Made by a program: the position numbers and the translations under genes. The notes under the pieces are model-generated. The model made no database searches and was not told the DNA's origin. It worked only from the letters and a program-made list of their open reading frames with translations. DNA of 64,000 nucleotides from Petrolisthes cinctipes (lineage: Eukaryota > Arthropoda > Malacostraca > Decapoda > Porcellanidae), in contig JAWQEG010000631.1 in the NCBI GenBank assembly GCA_033782935.1, forward strand, positions 144,946 through 208,945, read 5' to 3'. This document shows, in pieces, positions 23,723 to 38,613 of this stretch. Positions within the stretch are counted from its first letter, which is position 1. Every line of letters starts with the position of its first letter.

Positions 23723-23884
23723 TTAATGTAGAGTACAGTATTGGTAAATCTGGAGCAAATTATTCCTCCAAACTATTCTAAACAACATGCCACCATTATT
23801 TTTGTAGATCTGGTACTGTTTACTGGCATACTTTGGAGGAATTGAGGAACTCCAATGTACCAAAAGTGTATTATCTCTTTTATA
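23723..23884 (+). mobile_element. MITE family B, copy 6
   Basis: TTAATGTAGAGTACAGTATT then GGTAAATCTGGAGC on the left; TGGCATACTTTGGAGGAATT and CCAAAAGTGTATTATC on the right. Its terminal TTAA is decayed on the right. Confidence 0.85.
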
Positions 23885-25255
23885 ATACAGTACTTGGACC
23901 TGACATATATTATTAAGTAACCTATGTGAAAAGGCTTAAAAATATCCACCATTCCCTTTTTAATTATTTGGACTGACTTCTTCTGAGACTCGTCATGGTA
24001 ATTATATCTAATGTACTGGTTAAGTTTTATAAATATTTCATGATGGGTAGAGATTATTTTATATGAAACAAACTCCGGGAATAAAATAATCGATATAAAA
24101 AAATCCTGAACTTGGAGTTAAACACCCATAGACTTTTTTTTTTCATTCATTCAAGGCATTAAAAATATATCTCTGAAATATTAAACTATCTCGGTAACCA
24201 AGAAATTATATTTGGTGTGCTTGGTAAAAATTAACTTAGTCTTGTAAAAGTTGACTGGTTTAAAATGTATTGCATTATATATCTAATATATGATTTTTAT
24301 AGCACAATAATTTCTTAATGCCTCTTAATAACTCCAAAATAGCTCCTAAAAAACATTATACATATTTTTGACAATTTTTGTTTTATATTTTGCATAATTT
24401 TGAATTGGCCCTTAAAACGGTCCAATTAATGATGGTGGTGTTAGGAAAATAATTTTCCTTCAAAATACCTATGTAAATAATAATATATACAAACAGTGCC
24501 TTCTATTAATTATTTATATTCTTTGGACCGCCCATCATAACCATTAAAAAATTTCGTAAGAAACATTTTATTCAATTTGAAATGAAGAATTCATTTAAGA
24601 GTAGTTTATAAATTAATTTATTTTTTAACTGTAAGCATTTTGTGTAAAGTCTAACGGCTATGTTTTTTATATTATGAGATTTATGTAATTTACTTATAAA
24701 ATAATATATTATATAATTGTGTAGATTCATAGATAAAACATAATTATGACCTTGACCTTTAATGTATCAACTTATTTACCATGAACGATGCCATGAAAAA
24801 CGAATCGCTCAATTCAAACGATAGAGATGTTTATTTTTGTGTTCCTTTTATCAAAATATCGCTTGAATTTACCTTGTTGCTGCATCTACATAGAACCTAA
24901 TAGAAAATTATATTAAATAAATACATATGCAAGTTCATGGAAGTATATCATCATTTGAATAAGCAAAATATATATAATTTTAGTATACAATTCAATAAAC
25001 ATTTTCCTTCATGTTTGTATGCAAAAAGAAATGCAGATTGATGGATATACATATTGCCAGATGCATAGAAAAAATACAACAGATGGAGAAACGACCCTAT
25101 TAAAGAAACGGGAACTGTAATTCTGATCAAACATACTGTAAAAACACAAATTTATCGATCAGAAAGGGAATTGATTGTTGAAAAATTGTCGTGATGTAAC
25201 AATATCGAAATAATATTGTAGAAATTATTTTTGCTTCCAACTTATGAGGCTGCGA
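23885..25255. other. AT-rich intergenic sequence
   Basis: No gene or recognisable element. AT content is very high between 24.2 and 25.1 kb. Confidence 0.5.
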
Positions 25256-25261
25256 TATTAC

Positions 25262-25372
25262 GGCATTTTACAAGGTACTAATTCCCCTAAAGTATGCCAT
25301 GATATATTTTTCCTATATTTATAAGTGTTGCTTTTGGCCAGAGTGTGGAGGTGCCCCCAATTCGCAAACGTC
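25262..25372. mobile_element. Possible very degenerate MITE remnant
   Basis: TAATTCCCCTAAAGTATGCC resembles the shared core GATTCCTCC-N4-TATGCCA, but the second arm is barely detectable. It lies just left of a good A copy. Confidence 0.3.
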
Positions 25373-25397
25373 ACAGATTACTTCATCAACAGTAGTC

Positions 25398-25552
25398 TTA
25401 TGGGACCCTGTGATGTAGTAAAAAAATTGGAGTTATATGAGTCCTTCAATTATTGCAGCGAAACACCACCTCTATGGAAGGAGTTTGTTTCGTGGCGTGG
25501 TCAGGAGGAATCAGTAGCCTCCAGTTTTTATACACGATCACAGGGTCCTTCA
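25398..25552 (+). mobile_element. MITE family A, copy 4
   Basis: GGGACCCTGTGATGTAGTA at the left and ACACGATCACAGGGTCC at the right. The core is AGCGAAACACC and TTTCGTGGCGTGGTCAGGAG. Flanking TTAA is decayed to TTAT on the left and TTCA on the right. Confidence 0.9.
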
Positions 25553-26520
25553 TATCTTTCACCAGTTACTGTATCTCTCGTCATCACTTCTACGTCTACC
25601 TCACTCCAATCTCACCTAAGCTGCCTATGTCACCTTCTCTCTTACTCCATACCTTTCCTGTCACTTTCAGATTTCTCGTGTCTCCAACCACCTCTGCACC
25701 TCGATCACTTTCCACCTCCCATGCATGTCTGTCAACTTCTCACTCCTCTCCCACTTCGCTTTCTAACTTCATCCATCTACCCTTTCATCTTCTCTCTAAC
25801 TCCCATCTCTCGTTTTCCTTGGTGTAATTTCATCCCTAGTATCATTCTCCCTATCACTTTCATCCCCCTTTTCATCTTCATCCCTCCTTTCATCTTCCTT
25901 GTCTTAAATCTTTCCATCCATATTTTTGTCATCTTCATCTCACACCCTCAAATTACCATTAACCATTCAGGTCCTCTTCTTTAGCAATCTCACATGATAA
26001 CCCCTTATGGTCGATATATATTTTGGAGCATGCACAGTGTATCTTTTTTAATTATATAATAAATTCCTTTTCCACATGACCTATTTATCCTTACCAGTAC
26101 TAATCAACTCATCATTATTACTAACCAACAACATATTCACCCCACCGACATACAGTAAGTCTTGATAAGCCCCTTGCCTTCCTTACAAACAAACACTTTC
26201 ATTTTCCTTGCCAACCTCTTTATTTTCTCTGCCAAACTCCTTACCTTCCGTACTAACCTCCTCATCTTCCCTGCCAAGACTCTCATTTCCCTACAAACGC
26301 CTTTGCCTTCTCTGCCTAATAATTATCTTCACAACTATATACGATCGCTTGCATATATGCGAGTTAATATTTTCCTATCCATCGATTATCCTTAACCTTA
26401 GAAAAATCATTGCTATAGTAAGAATATATTTGTATCCTTATACACTCTTACAGCATCACATGTATGTATACATTCTCACCTAACCTGCCCTCATAAACCA
26501 TCAGTGCATCATCCTTCTAC
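25553..26520. other. Pyrimidine-rich to AT-rich intergenic sequence
   Basis: The part 25.56-25.99 kb is C/T-rich with 'catctt' and 'ctcc' words, giving open frames without domain features. The stretch 26.16-26.33 kb is similar. Confidence 0.5.
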
Positions 26521-26521
26521 A

Positions 26522-28130
<1,609 letters not shown>

Positions 28131-28139
28131 GGCAGTGGT

Positions 28140-28880
28140 ATGTACACAATCACATCGATGACACAACACAACTACACTCACCATACCACACTGTACAACA
28201 CAACTACACTCACCATACCACACTGTACAACACACCACACTCAGCCATCATATATAACCCTAGCATCACAACATTAGCACCATACCACACTTTAACACTG
28301 CAACCTACCACACTAAGCAATCATATATAACTAGAGCATCACAACATTAGCACCATTCCACACTTTAACACTATAACACACCACACTAAGCCATCATATA
28401 TAACCACAGTATCACAACATTAGCACCATACCATACTTTAACACTGTAACACACCACACTAAACCACCACAGCATCACAACATTAGCACCATACCATCCT
28501 ACTATAACACTATACAACACACCACACTTAGCCATTCTTTACAACACCACACCATAACAATTAGCACCATACCATATTATAACATTATACACCACGCCTC
28601 ACCAATCCATCATTTACAACACCCCACCACAGCATCACACCAATTATCACCATACCACATCATAATACTATACACCATACTAGGCCATCATTACACAACA
28701 CCACAACACGACATCACACGACACACTATAAGACAACACACCACACCACATTACGCAACACCACACTAAACTACATAATATCACATCACACAACACCATA
28801 TAACACCTCATCACACCACACCATATAACACCACACCATATAACACAACAACACGATACATTGCACTAATCCACGGTAAG
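28140..28880. repeat. CA-rich satellite, ~73 bp unit, decaying rightward
   Basis: The word ACATTAGCAC(C) recurs at 28271, 28344, 28417 and 28480, giving a 73-bp period and then a shortened unit. Each unit contains ACACCACACTAAGCCATCAT. From about 28600 onward the units shorten and blur into CACACCATATAACACCA-type words. Confidence 0.88.
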
Positions 28881-28884
28881 GAAA

Positions 28885-30140
28885 AATTACTAAATATGTT
28901 AATCAGCCTAAGACACGACACTTGTTTATGGACTGCGACAAGGATATAAAGTTAATGTATGATCAATTTCTCGAGGTTCCTTTCTTTTAAATACTTGTGT
29001 TATATATTAAATACATTACTTCGGTTTCCTATAAAAAGACTTAAACATAATTATGTATATATGGACACATTATTGTATTTCCTATTATGAAACTGTGTAA
29101 GACAAAAATAATACTATATTCAAAAGGTCTAAATTCAAGGGTTCTCTTCCCATCGTGTGTAATTATGTGCAAAGAAATTACGAGGTACGAATATGAGAGG
29201 GTATGGTGTGGTATAATGTCATATATTGTTGACTCTGCAAGTGATAAAGTACTAGACGAGGGGGGTTGGCTACACCTTCTCACCTGCTGCTTCTAACATT
29301 TAATCTTGCAGCAATTACAGCAACTAGTGCCTCCATTTACATTCCAGGGTAGCCACCACCACACTTTAGCACCGTGATATATTTTCCCTGCTCTGGTAAT
29401 CATGACTCTTACATCAAGGCGAGTAGTTTAACCTACTTGTTATAAAGTTTTCAACGCTAGAATTAGTATTTGACCAATATGCTTGTTTACCAGTCCCGGT
29501 TTCGTTTGTGTGTGTGTGTGTGTGTGTGTGTTTATTAGTATTTTTTATTTGACTAATGCAAATTATCTTTAGCACGGTAATAACTGGCACAGATGACTAT
29601 ATTTCAATAAAGTCTTTCAAAATTCATCGTTAATTTTTTTTTCTTTTTTGTATACATGTGGTATTTCCTCAAAAATGAAATTCACTTTCAATCAACTCGA
29701 AACCAAGTTTAATCACCCATTTCATCTAGACAAAAAGGTAACATGAACTCTTCCTAGTTGTTTGTGATAAAATAATTCACAACCTACAGAATCTTTTCAA
29801 AACAATCATTGTACGTTGCAGCTACTATCAAAATGGATAGTTATTGTGGTCATCACTAATTATAATTGTGGTTTTGACAGCAATGTGAAGACTGACAATT
29901 GACATTACATCTATAATTTGCTATACATAATTTTTAAAGAACTTCATAACTTGAAGGATCAATGTTATTAAACGAGATAGAGGAAAACATGATAAAAGTT
30001 CATTCTGATGTTCTTATTACAGAGAACCAACCTTGCATTATATTTGGATACTTTTTCTGTTGATAATGATTCATCTAAAAGGAATATCAAATTTGTTTTT
30101 TCATAAAGAAACCCAAATATGTTTTCATTATCCTGCTAAT
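28885..30140. other. AT-rich intergenic sequence
   Basis: No gene recognised. It contains a (TG)n run at about 29508-29531. Opposed 69-80 codon frames at 29041-29296 show no domain. Confidence 0.5.
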
Positions 30141-30146
30141 AGTCAG

Positions 30147-30297
30147 TGATGTAGTTGATAAGAGTCATAGATATAGATTCTTCCAAACTATTACTAAGAA
30201 ACAGTCCACTATTATTTTGTTAATCTAGCCCTGTTTCCTGGTATACTTTGGAGGAATCAAGGCGCTCCAATATACCAAACGTATAACATCCCCTTAA
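30147..30297 (+). mobile_element. MITE family B, left-eroded copy
   Basis: The right half is excellent: CCTGTTTCCTGGTATACTTT, GGAGGAATCAAGGCGCTCC and CATCCCC then TTAA (30294-30297). The left terminus is eroded and its start is approximate; the core is reduced to GATTCTTCCAAACTATT. Confidence 0.8.
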
Positions 30298-30479
30298 CGG
30301 CATATATACAACACTGATTAGCCAGCATTATTGTTCTTAACGTGTGAATGTAAGTAAATCCATGTGGTGAGATTATCGTCACAACAATTGAAATAGAATG
30401 TATGTAGGTCTTGAGAAACGGAGCAACAGGTGGCCCAGACGTCTGTCCTCTGAGGAACCTCGTGGATACAACCCAAAGA

Positions 30480-30645
30480 CATTGTATTTATTGATTTATT
30501 TATTTTATTTTGTCATATATATATATATATTTATTTATTTATTTACAAATTTATTCTGTCATATATATTTATTTACTTATTTATTTAATTTCTTATTTAT
30601 TCTGTCATGTATATTTATTTATTTATTTATTCATTTATCCATTTT
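30480..30645. repeat. (TTTA)n-rich tract
   Basis: Imperfect ATTT repeats broken three times by the word TCTGTCAT followed by (AT)n or (TATT)n, so it behaves as a low-order tandem repeat of about 60 bp. Confidence 0.8.
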
Positions 30646-30659
30646 GGTACTTGATATTG

Positions 30660-31339
30660 AAGTGGCGTAGGATTAATAATTAACCGATGAATAATTAGAT
30701 ATATGTTACAACTTCATATAATTATAACAAAACTTTTTTTTTTATTCAGTCCTTCAATATCCAAAGCTTTCATTTAGAGAGTGTTATAAATAATTATATA
30801 CTGATCGCTGGGGTCAGCAAAAAAGGAGATTTACAGTAATTAAAATACGTGCCAGTCAAATAATACTGTAAATCCCGACGTAAATATGCAAATAATATGA
30901 ATACAATACCATATCCTACTTTTAATAGCTATGCTGATAATTATGCTGAAGAAAATAGTTACCGTACACTTCAGACAAATCGCATAGTATTCATGACCAC
31001 TTCTCCTCAATTCAGGATTTTATTAGACACACCCGCTGACACCAAATATATGTTCAGACTATTACGAAGGGAAGGGAATTTCTGAAACTGGTATTAATTT
31101 TGGTAGACCTATTTTGCTTATAATTATTATGACCTTCCTTGGTGGGTTCATTTCCATTTTCGGCAAGTAATTGAAGTTAATGTTTTTCTTATTTATTTAT
31201 TTATTTATTATTCATACTATACTTTGCTTTTTCATGTCGATGTTTCAATGAATATACTGTACAACACACACATTACATCATCACACATCGATTTCAGAGA
31301 TTATTTATTATTATTATTATTTTTTTTTTTCCCATACAT

Positions 31340-31370
<31 letters not shown>

Positions 31371-32160
31371 GTTCGTCACATCGCCTTTTGTATCTTTGGG
31401 AATATTTCACTCTATGTATTAAAATTATAACTACTTCTAGACTCTTAGAATACCCTCAGGTGAAATAGTTTATGTGATAATGGAATATAAATAATGACAA
31501 ACTTTCAATATGGAGCTACAGTAGTTTATAATGTTCCTGACGCGGTAATTGCGACTTTAAATTTATGAAAATCTTGCGTAATTTATATGTTAAACGTGGG
31601 TATACCAACTCCAACTTATAGTATGAAGCTGCTGTTGGAAGATCTGAATCCTATTTCAGCCACCCTTGTTCTTCTACATTTCTCGAGAGAGTATTTTTTT
31701 ATTTCATTCATAGAGTGAGCACAATAATGTTTGTACATTAACATAATTTCGTAGTTTGGACATAAATCCGGCAGATACGACTTAAATTTTTTACAGATAT
31801 TCTTTAGATATGAAATAGTTAATTGTCGGTAGAAAAAAAAGTGGCAAAAAAAAAAAAAAAACGTATTTAGGCTACATATGAACAATATATATCCATGTCT
31901 AGATGGACAAGTCTTTATTTTATAAACGCCTAAAGAACAAAATATTATACGACAACATGTATTGGTCCCGGAATATAACAGTTTACTGTAAATGGTTTAT
32001 GATAATAAATTCATTTGAAATATTTGTCTTCATTTTGCAGTCATAAATCTCTTGTAACATTGATTAGCGACCTGCTGTATTTATATTTTTATAAGATATT
32101 TCTTTCCAACTATCATACGACTATGAAACTTTGATGTGAGATGATTATGATCATTCAGTG
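30660..32160. other. AT-rich intergenic sequence
   Basis: No gene recognised. (TTTA)n runs lie at about 31187-31210 and 31337-31372. Confidence 0.5.
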
Positions 32161-32199
32161 AGAGGAATAATGATGTACGGTATATGCTGATATGTATGT

Positions 32200-32505
32200 G
32201 TAAAGTCCGAAGAATTGACGGGATAAGAGGTACTAAATGCCGTGAAAGATGTGGTGTGAGTATACCACTTAATCAATGAGTATAGGAAAGTGTTTTGAGA
32301 TGGTATGGGTATGTGGAAAGAATGGAGGGCACTAAAGTGATAATAAAAGTTTATAAGGGAGATTATTAGGGTAAAAGAAAGGGGAGAAGACAGAAGAGAA
32401 AATAATGCGACATATTGAGCGATTGTGTACGAAATCGTGGCTTACAGATAAATGAAGCAAAAGTTATGATTGCCAAGAGTGGAAGATGGCAACCCATTTT
32501 TATCT
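32200..32505 (+). pseudogene. LINE reverse transcriptase C-terminal remnant
   Basis: Translation gives RRIDGIRGTKCRERCGV, then in another frame VLRWYGYVERMEG, KVYKGDY (stop) GKRKGRRQKRK (stop) and then CVRNRGLQINEAKVMIAKSG followed by RW. This is the familiar C-terminal tail of non-LTR retrotransposon polymerases (RWYGHV-E-RM, then a basic R/K/G stretch, then a Trp-containing end). At least two stops and one frameshift make it non-functional. No upstream catalytic domain remains. Confidence 0.8.
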
Positions 32506-32647
32506 AGACTGTTCATAGACTAGCTCATCTCACCAAAGCTAAATGAAGGGACTTGTGTCGTGGATACAAGAACTTGTTGGGGAGAGCTGAGAGAGAATTT
32601 CGTGGGGTTGGAAGGGGGAGTGAATGTGAGTGTGACCTATTTCACTG

Positions 32648-32766
<119 letters not shown>

Positions 32767-33103
32767 ATTTCTATTATGTTTTTTCCGTTCCTGGCCCTGG
32801 AGTATCATATTAAAAAAAAAAAAAAGGATGGGGGACGGTGTGTTGATGACTAAAATGAATACTTTCCAGCATCTATTACGAAACATCCTAATAATATCGA
32901 ATGACTAAACTTCGAAAGTCTTCCGCTTAAGACGAACATTTGTCATTGCTAATGTGTAGTTGTAATGAAATTTATCCAGTCAATGAATTATATAAAATTA
33001 CAAGACTGTCATCAAATTAATCAGCTTCTACTTGTCCCCTGAATAGCAATCTTCCAAAATAATTAATTATCTTGCAGTTGAGAAGAGTATCTAGGTCACT
33101 TAA

Positions 33104-33268
33104 TTAAGGGGGTAGGTAGTACAGTGTTGGAAAATCTGGAGTAACTGATTCATCCAAACTATTCGAAGCAAACAGGCCACCATTATTTTTCTTAATCTAG
33201 TCCTGTTTCCTGACATACTTTGGAGGAAGCAAGGAAGTTCAGTATATCAAAAGTGTATCTAGGTCACT
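33104..33268 (+). mobile_element. MITE family B with altered right end
   Basis: TTAA then GGGGGTAGGTAGTACAGTG on the left; the core ACTGATTCATCC, and TTTCCTGACATACTTTGGAGG on the right. The expected right terminus (ATTACCCCC then TTAA) is replaced after AAAGT by GTATCTAGGTCACTTAA. The same 17 bases lie immediately left of the element at 33087-33103. Confidence 0.88.
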
Positions 33269-33279
33269 TAAACATAATA

Positions 33280-34510
33280 AAAAGGAACAGTGTGAAGGGA
33301 ACATGACATTGTTTGTATTCATGTTGTGTATTACCATTTCCGAAAATATGAAATGCGTGTCACTTGTTACTGGAATTAAAGTTACAAATATATCATAGTC
33401 ATTCAAACTTGAACAAATATATTATGAAGACGAACAAACCTGAAAGCATGAACAAACGTTATTTATTCTCTTATAGAAATATTCATCACTGGGTTACTTT
33501 CAAAATGAGTAACTTTATTTTATTTTATTTTTATTTTTTTTCTCGATTTTTGCCAGATTGTCATAATATAAGGAAGTACTGGGATTGAAGAAACATTTTG
33601 AAGCAACGTCATTAAACAAAGATTTCAGGGTGGAAGGACAGGTTTAATTATCTACCTGTAAAATATCTATCAATCTATATGTTTATTATCTCGTGATCTG
33701 TTTTTCTCTCTGTTTATTAAAGTCTATAACTATTATATAACTATTTATCTTTATCTGTCTATCTACTAATCTATATTATTTATCGTATTTATATTTAAAA
33801 TTATCAATTCGTGTTCAGACGCCACAATCCTAATTTAATGATCCTGGTCAAAATCAGTTTTATCCTCAGCTAACCTTTCAACTCAAATATTCTGTTTGAT
33901 AAATATTTTGTTTCCATCCTCCACCATATTCTCGGTTTCACTTTCCTTCCCTCACTTTCCACCTCACTCTCATACATATTACTTGTCAGCCTCAACATCT
34001 TCCATTCATTCTATATGGCCAAAACCACCTCAGGATATTATTCCAAACACTCCCAACACGTCCACCTCAAAACGTCATCATTCGTCCATTACCTCATTCA
34101 TCATCATATCCATCCAATTGACTCCACAGGCTTTCATGATTTTGTAAATATATGATGCTTTGTATAAGTTTTCATTTATGTATCATAGCAGCTGATATTA
34201 GTGCGTGTGCAATACAAGATCCTGTGTGGTTAAATAATCTATGCATAAATAATAATATTGTCTAATGATTAAATTATATTTTATATGTAGAGAGATCTAT
34301 TACGTGCATGACATTCCTGGCCCTATACCTGCATAATAGCAAATGAAAAAATACTATTTAAAGTCCAGTAAAATTTATTTGTTGTAAGATAACATAATTA
34401 ATAGTGTGCAACTTTCGTTTCACAATATGTAGCTTAGGAATGGAAGGAAATACTTTTACGAATACATGAATCGTAAGGATGACACAAATGATAAGACGAG
34501 AGATATTAAG
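33280..34510. other. AT-rich intergenic sequence
   Basis: No gene recognised. The stretch 33.88-34.14 kb is C-richer and gives an 83-codon frame without domain features. Confidence 0.5.
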
Positions 34511-34515
34511 TCTCA

Positions 34516-34670
34516 TTAAGGTACCCTGTGATGTAGTCAGACTAGTGAAGATAAATGAGTACTTTAAATATTGCCACGAAACACCAACTATATGGAATGA
34601 GCTTGTTTGGTGGCATGGTCAGGAGGAATCAGAAGCCTCCACTTTCCATACACGATTACAGGGTTCTTAA
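34516..34670 (+). mobile_element. MITE family A, copy 5
   Basis: TTAA then GGTACCCTGTGATGTAGTC; the right end is ACGATTACAGGGTTC then TTAA. The core ATTGCCACGAAACACC and TTGGTGGCATGGTCAGGAGG is intact. Confidence 0.93.
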
Positions 34671-34679
34671 CCAAACCAA

Positions 34680-35160
34680 ATAGTATATTTCAGAATTTAC
34701 CATCAGACAGGAAAGGTGATAGAATCCCTGGCGTAAACTTTATAATTATACGGTATTTTAATTAAGTGCCTATTTAATATACATCTCAGAGTGGAACGTG
34801 AAATATTTCTACAGATAACGCCGAACGACATTAGTAAGATATTGGTAGCTCTCGCAGGAAAAGTATTGGGGTTTATTTATCCAGCATTAACAAGACATGC
34901 ATTAGTGTCACGGATCAGTAGTTAGTTAGTTAGCTCAGTAAACAGTGTATGTATAATCGAAAAAATATATACGTCCAAAGAGTCCCATTTTTCACACCGG
35001 CTACATTATCCTTCAGTAAAGAAATGGAACTGTGGTATAGTCTGGTACAATTTTTTTTAAGAAACCTAGGATGACAGGAAGTTACATATCCTACATTGGA
35101 TGTATATATGTCATAAAGAGAAGGTGTACATACGAACTATTGCAGGATAAAGTATAAATA
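34680..35160. other. AT-rich intergenic sequence
   Basis: Nothing recognised. Confidence 0.45.
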
Positions 35161-35164
35161 TATT

Positions 35165-35245
35165 CCCTGACCTCCAGTGGTGTGCTCCAGGGCTACTTTT
35201 TGTATCCTTCATTAATTTATATTTCAAGAGATCTTAAGCCATAAT
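35165..35245 (+). pseudogene. Tiny LINE reverse transcriptase remnant
   Basis: TSGVLQG in one frame is followed after a small deletion by LLFVSFINLYFK in another. This matches the order of the conserved palm motif (SGVPQG-SVLGP-LLF-INDL) found in non-LTR elements, with the SVLGP part lost. It is too short to classify. Confidence 0.55.
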
Positions 35246-35610
35246 ACAGTAATATAATTAGGTACGGGATTAGGAAATAGAAATATATATATCCTATAAC
35301 TGGTTACAAAATTATCTGGGTCAATTAATGTGATTCACGTCTGATTAGGTCTGATGGTAGCAACAGTTGCCTGTGTGTAAATATTTCGAACTAAAACTAT
35401 TATGCAATATATTTGATAAAATTATTTGTTAAAACAAAGCAGAATATTGGCCATATTTGTCGGTGTAAGAATTCGTGAAGCTATGTATGACTAATTAGAA
35501 ATATAAACTTGCTTACTAAGGCAATTTATGGGAAGAGCATAACCGGATAACTATCAGCTACCTACCAATGACTAAATTACCAATTATAAATGGTATAATA
35601 TTATAAACCT

Positions 35611-35730
<120 letters not shown>

Positions 35731-36184
35731 CAAGAGTTACCAGGTTGTGACTGGAATTAACGTAACACAAGAAAAGTAGAATTGACAAAATTATATTAAA
35801 ATCAATAGATATAAAAAAAAAAATCACAGTTTGATAAGGGCAACTAACAGGTGATCAAACAATTAATACTAAAAGGAATTATTAGCATGAACAGTGAGGG
35901 TAGCTCCACTGGGGAAAAATGACTGTAGCACGACATTATTCATTAAGAAAAAAGGAACATTAACTAATCAAGATCTTGAACAATGACAATTATAATGAAA
36001 GATACAGGCTAAATCTGAGGTGAAAGTAATAATTAAAAGCTACGAGAAAAGAGACGATGCTAAGTAGGTCGCTAGCTAATCTCCAAAACTATATATAGAC
36101 ACACACGCAAAAATATTAATATGACATAGAATAACCCAAATCCTACAGAAAAAACAAAAACAAAAAAATAACTGTTGGTATGAG

Positions 36185-36450
36185 TTACTAAGCTTGAATA
36201 AATAGAGATCCCCCGTGGCAGAGCTGGGCGATGACAGGGGTGTGAGGTGAGAGGAGCGGAGGAGGACTGTTTAAGGACTGTGTAGCGAGGACCCAAGGGA
36301 GGAGGGGCGAGCCTGGCCTGCCCACCCTGACCACACACCATCTGGATTAATGGGTAGCAGCTGACCAGGGCACGGTCGGCTCTCCAGGGCCCATGATGTT
36401 CTCTGGTCTGGCTGGCTGGCTCTCTCCTCCACTGGGTGTTGGTGGCGATA
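36185..36450. other. GC-richer island in AT-rich sequence
   Basis: An abrupt rise in G+C with several CpG (GGCGATGACAGG, GGAGCGGAGG, GCACGGTCGG). The minus-strand frame over it reads REPASQTREHHGPWRADR and similar, matching no family I recognise. It could be a promoter or first exon, or an old repeat. It is followed by interrupted (TG)n. Confidence 0.35.
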
Positions 36451-36559
36451 TTTACAGATTGTGTGTGTGTGTTTGTCTCTCTGTGTGTTTTTTTAATCCG
36501 TATTTTTTTTATGACTGTGTGTGTGTGTGTGTGCTTTGTTTTCATGCACATGTTTATTC

Positions 36560-37790
36560 CCTGTATGTCTTCCTTTACATTGTTTAACTATGGATGAATC
36601 TGTTTTGATGCTTTTTTTATAAAGTCTGTGTACATATCTATTTACATGAATGTAGAATATGACATTTAATTAAGTACGTATACGTTTCATTTTGCCTTTA
36701 ATTGCCATTTATTTAACTCCATCTTTATTGTTATAAAATACTGCAGGTACTTTTATAACATTTAAGGGTCCTATATTCATCACGATTTACGCAAAATGTA
36801 TGATCAATAATTTTTTCAAAGGATGCTTACAATGCTGTTATACTTTAGAACAAAATTTTATTTTATTTTATTATTATTTTTTTTTTTTACACTTTTGACT
36901 TTGATTTTATTTACAGTATTTCTCGACCTCAAAAATATCCTTGAACTGTAATGATGAGAAATTCCTGACCTGCTAATGATGGTTGTAATTGCATGTACTG
37001 GTGTATAAATGAAAGCACTAATGCATATGCACTACCTTTTCACATTTTCAACTATCTATAAAAAAAACATATAAACATGGAAATCAATAAGCAGAACAGA
37101 ATTTCAGGTGAATGTGTATTTTTAGGTGTAGACCAAAATATTATTTACAGTAGGCCAAAGCATCAAGAAAGTATTGTATAATTTAAAAATCTTTTCTATG
37201 CTTTCACTGTACAAAAGGAATTATATATGTAATATTTGAATGCGTTATAGAATATGTTTTACACCTTTACTTTTTGTGAAGCTTAGTAACTAACTCTATA
37301 AGGCATCCGGAAAATCTTGTCACTCTTATATTTTCCTCCATTGCAGATAATTCTTCTAACTATAAATACAATGCTAAGCTCTAATAACTTGTTGAGTCGT
37401 TCATATGCCCTGGTCACAAATTGATGGCAGTTCTACAGTTAATTAAGTGTGAGCAACTCGTGTCGGTAATATAAGAGTTAATTATTTATTGGTAATTGTT
37501 GTATAAAAATGATCTCATCTTGTTTTTGCTTATCTGTTAAACAATCGCTGGCCATACTGATATTCTCCCTGACCAACAATTTCATACGATGTTTTTGTTT
37601 GAAGAAAAGAGTTAATGACGCCCAAACGTTATTATTATTTTTAATTTTTTCTAGGCAATACATCATATATGAGAAAATAAGTCTTAAATAACTAATACAT
37701 GCACTATTAGCCTGACGAATTAAATAGAAAAAACAAAAACCAGTCACAGAGAAGTTTAGATCACTTATAATCAATTTCTGTCTTTACTTG
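36560..37790. other. AT-rich intergenic sequence
   Basis: No gene recognised. Opposed 60- and 98-codon frames at 37478-37774 show no domain. Confidence 0.5.
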
Positions 37791-37796
37791 TATGTT

Positions 37797-38195
37797 TTAA
37801 CTTCACCACTGTTTATGTTTCCTTCACTACCATCATCACCACTACCATCTCCCTCTTCTTAACTTCACCACTGTTATGTTTCCCTCACAACCATCATCAC
37901 CACTACCATCTCCCTGGTCTTAACTTCGGCACTATTTTATTTCCCTCACTACCATCATCACCACTATACCATCTCCCTCGTCTTAACTTCACCACTGTTA
38001 TGTTTCTTTCACTACCATCATCACCATTACCATCTCCCTCTTCTTAACATCACCACTATACCATCTCCCTCGTCTTAACTTCACCATTGTTATGTTTCTT
38101 TCACTACCATCATCACCACTACCATCTCCCTCGTCTTAACATCACCACTGTTTTATTTCCCTCACTACCATCATCACCACTACCATTTCCCTAAA
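37797..38195. repeat. 62-bp minisatellite
   Basis: TTAAC(T/A)TC-(A)CCACTGTT-like words recur at about 37797, 37859, 37920, 37982, 38044, 38072 and 38134. The period is 61-62 bp with one 28-bp short unit. Each unit also holds CACTACCATCATCACCACTA and CCATCTCCCTC. Confidence 0.93.
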
Positions 38196-38613
38196 CCATC
38201 GACACTTCTATCTCCTACTACCACACTTCTATCTTCTACCAATATATCTCTTACCGTCATCACTGTTTTGTTTCTCTTACTACTACTGTATCATCATTTT
38301 CACCATTCCTGTCTCTTACTACTACTACTATCACTCCTTTTCACCCCATGCAACATTATTTCCGCTTACTATCGTCACTCTTTCTCATCATTATCATACT
38401 TTACACCTATTCTTCATCACTCCGTCCCATCACCACCAATAAACACACCTTACTTCTAACTCCATCATTCCTCCCACCAAATCTCCATCCTCCTATTTTC
38501 ACCATTTAATAATTCACTTTTTCCTACATCACAATGACAAACGAGTACGTATTTCTTTAAGAGGCTTACTATAATAATACAAAGCTATATACTGTAATAG
38601 TCAATGGTACTGT

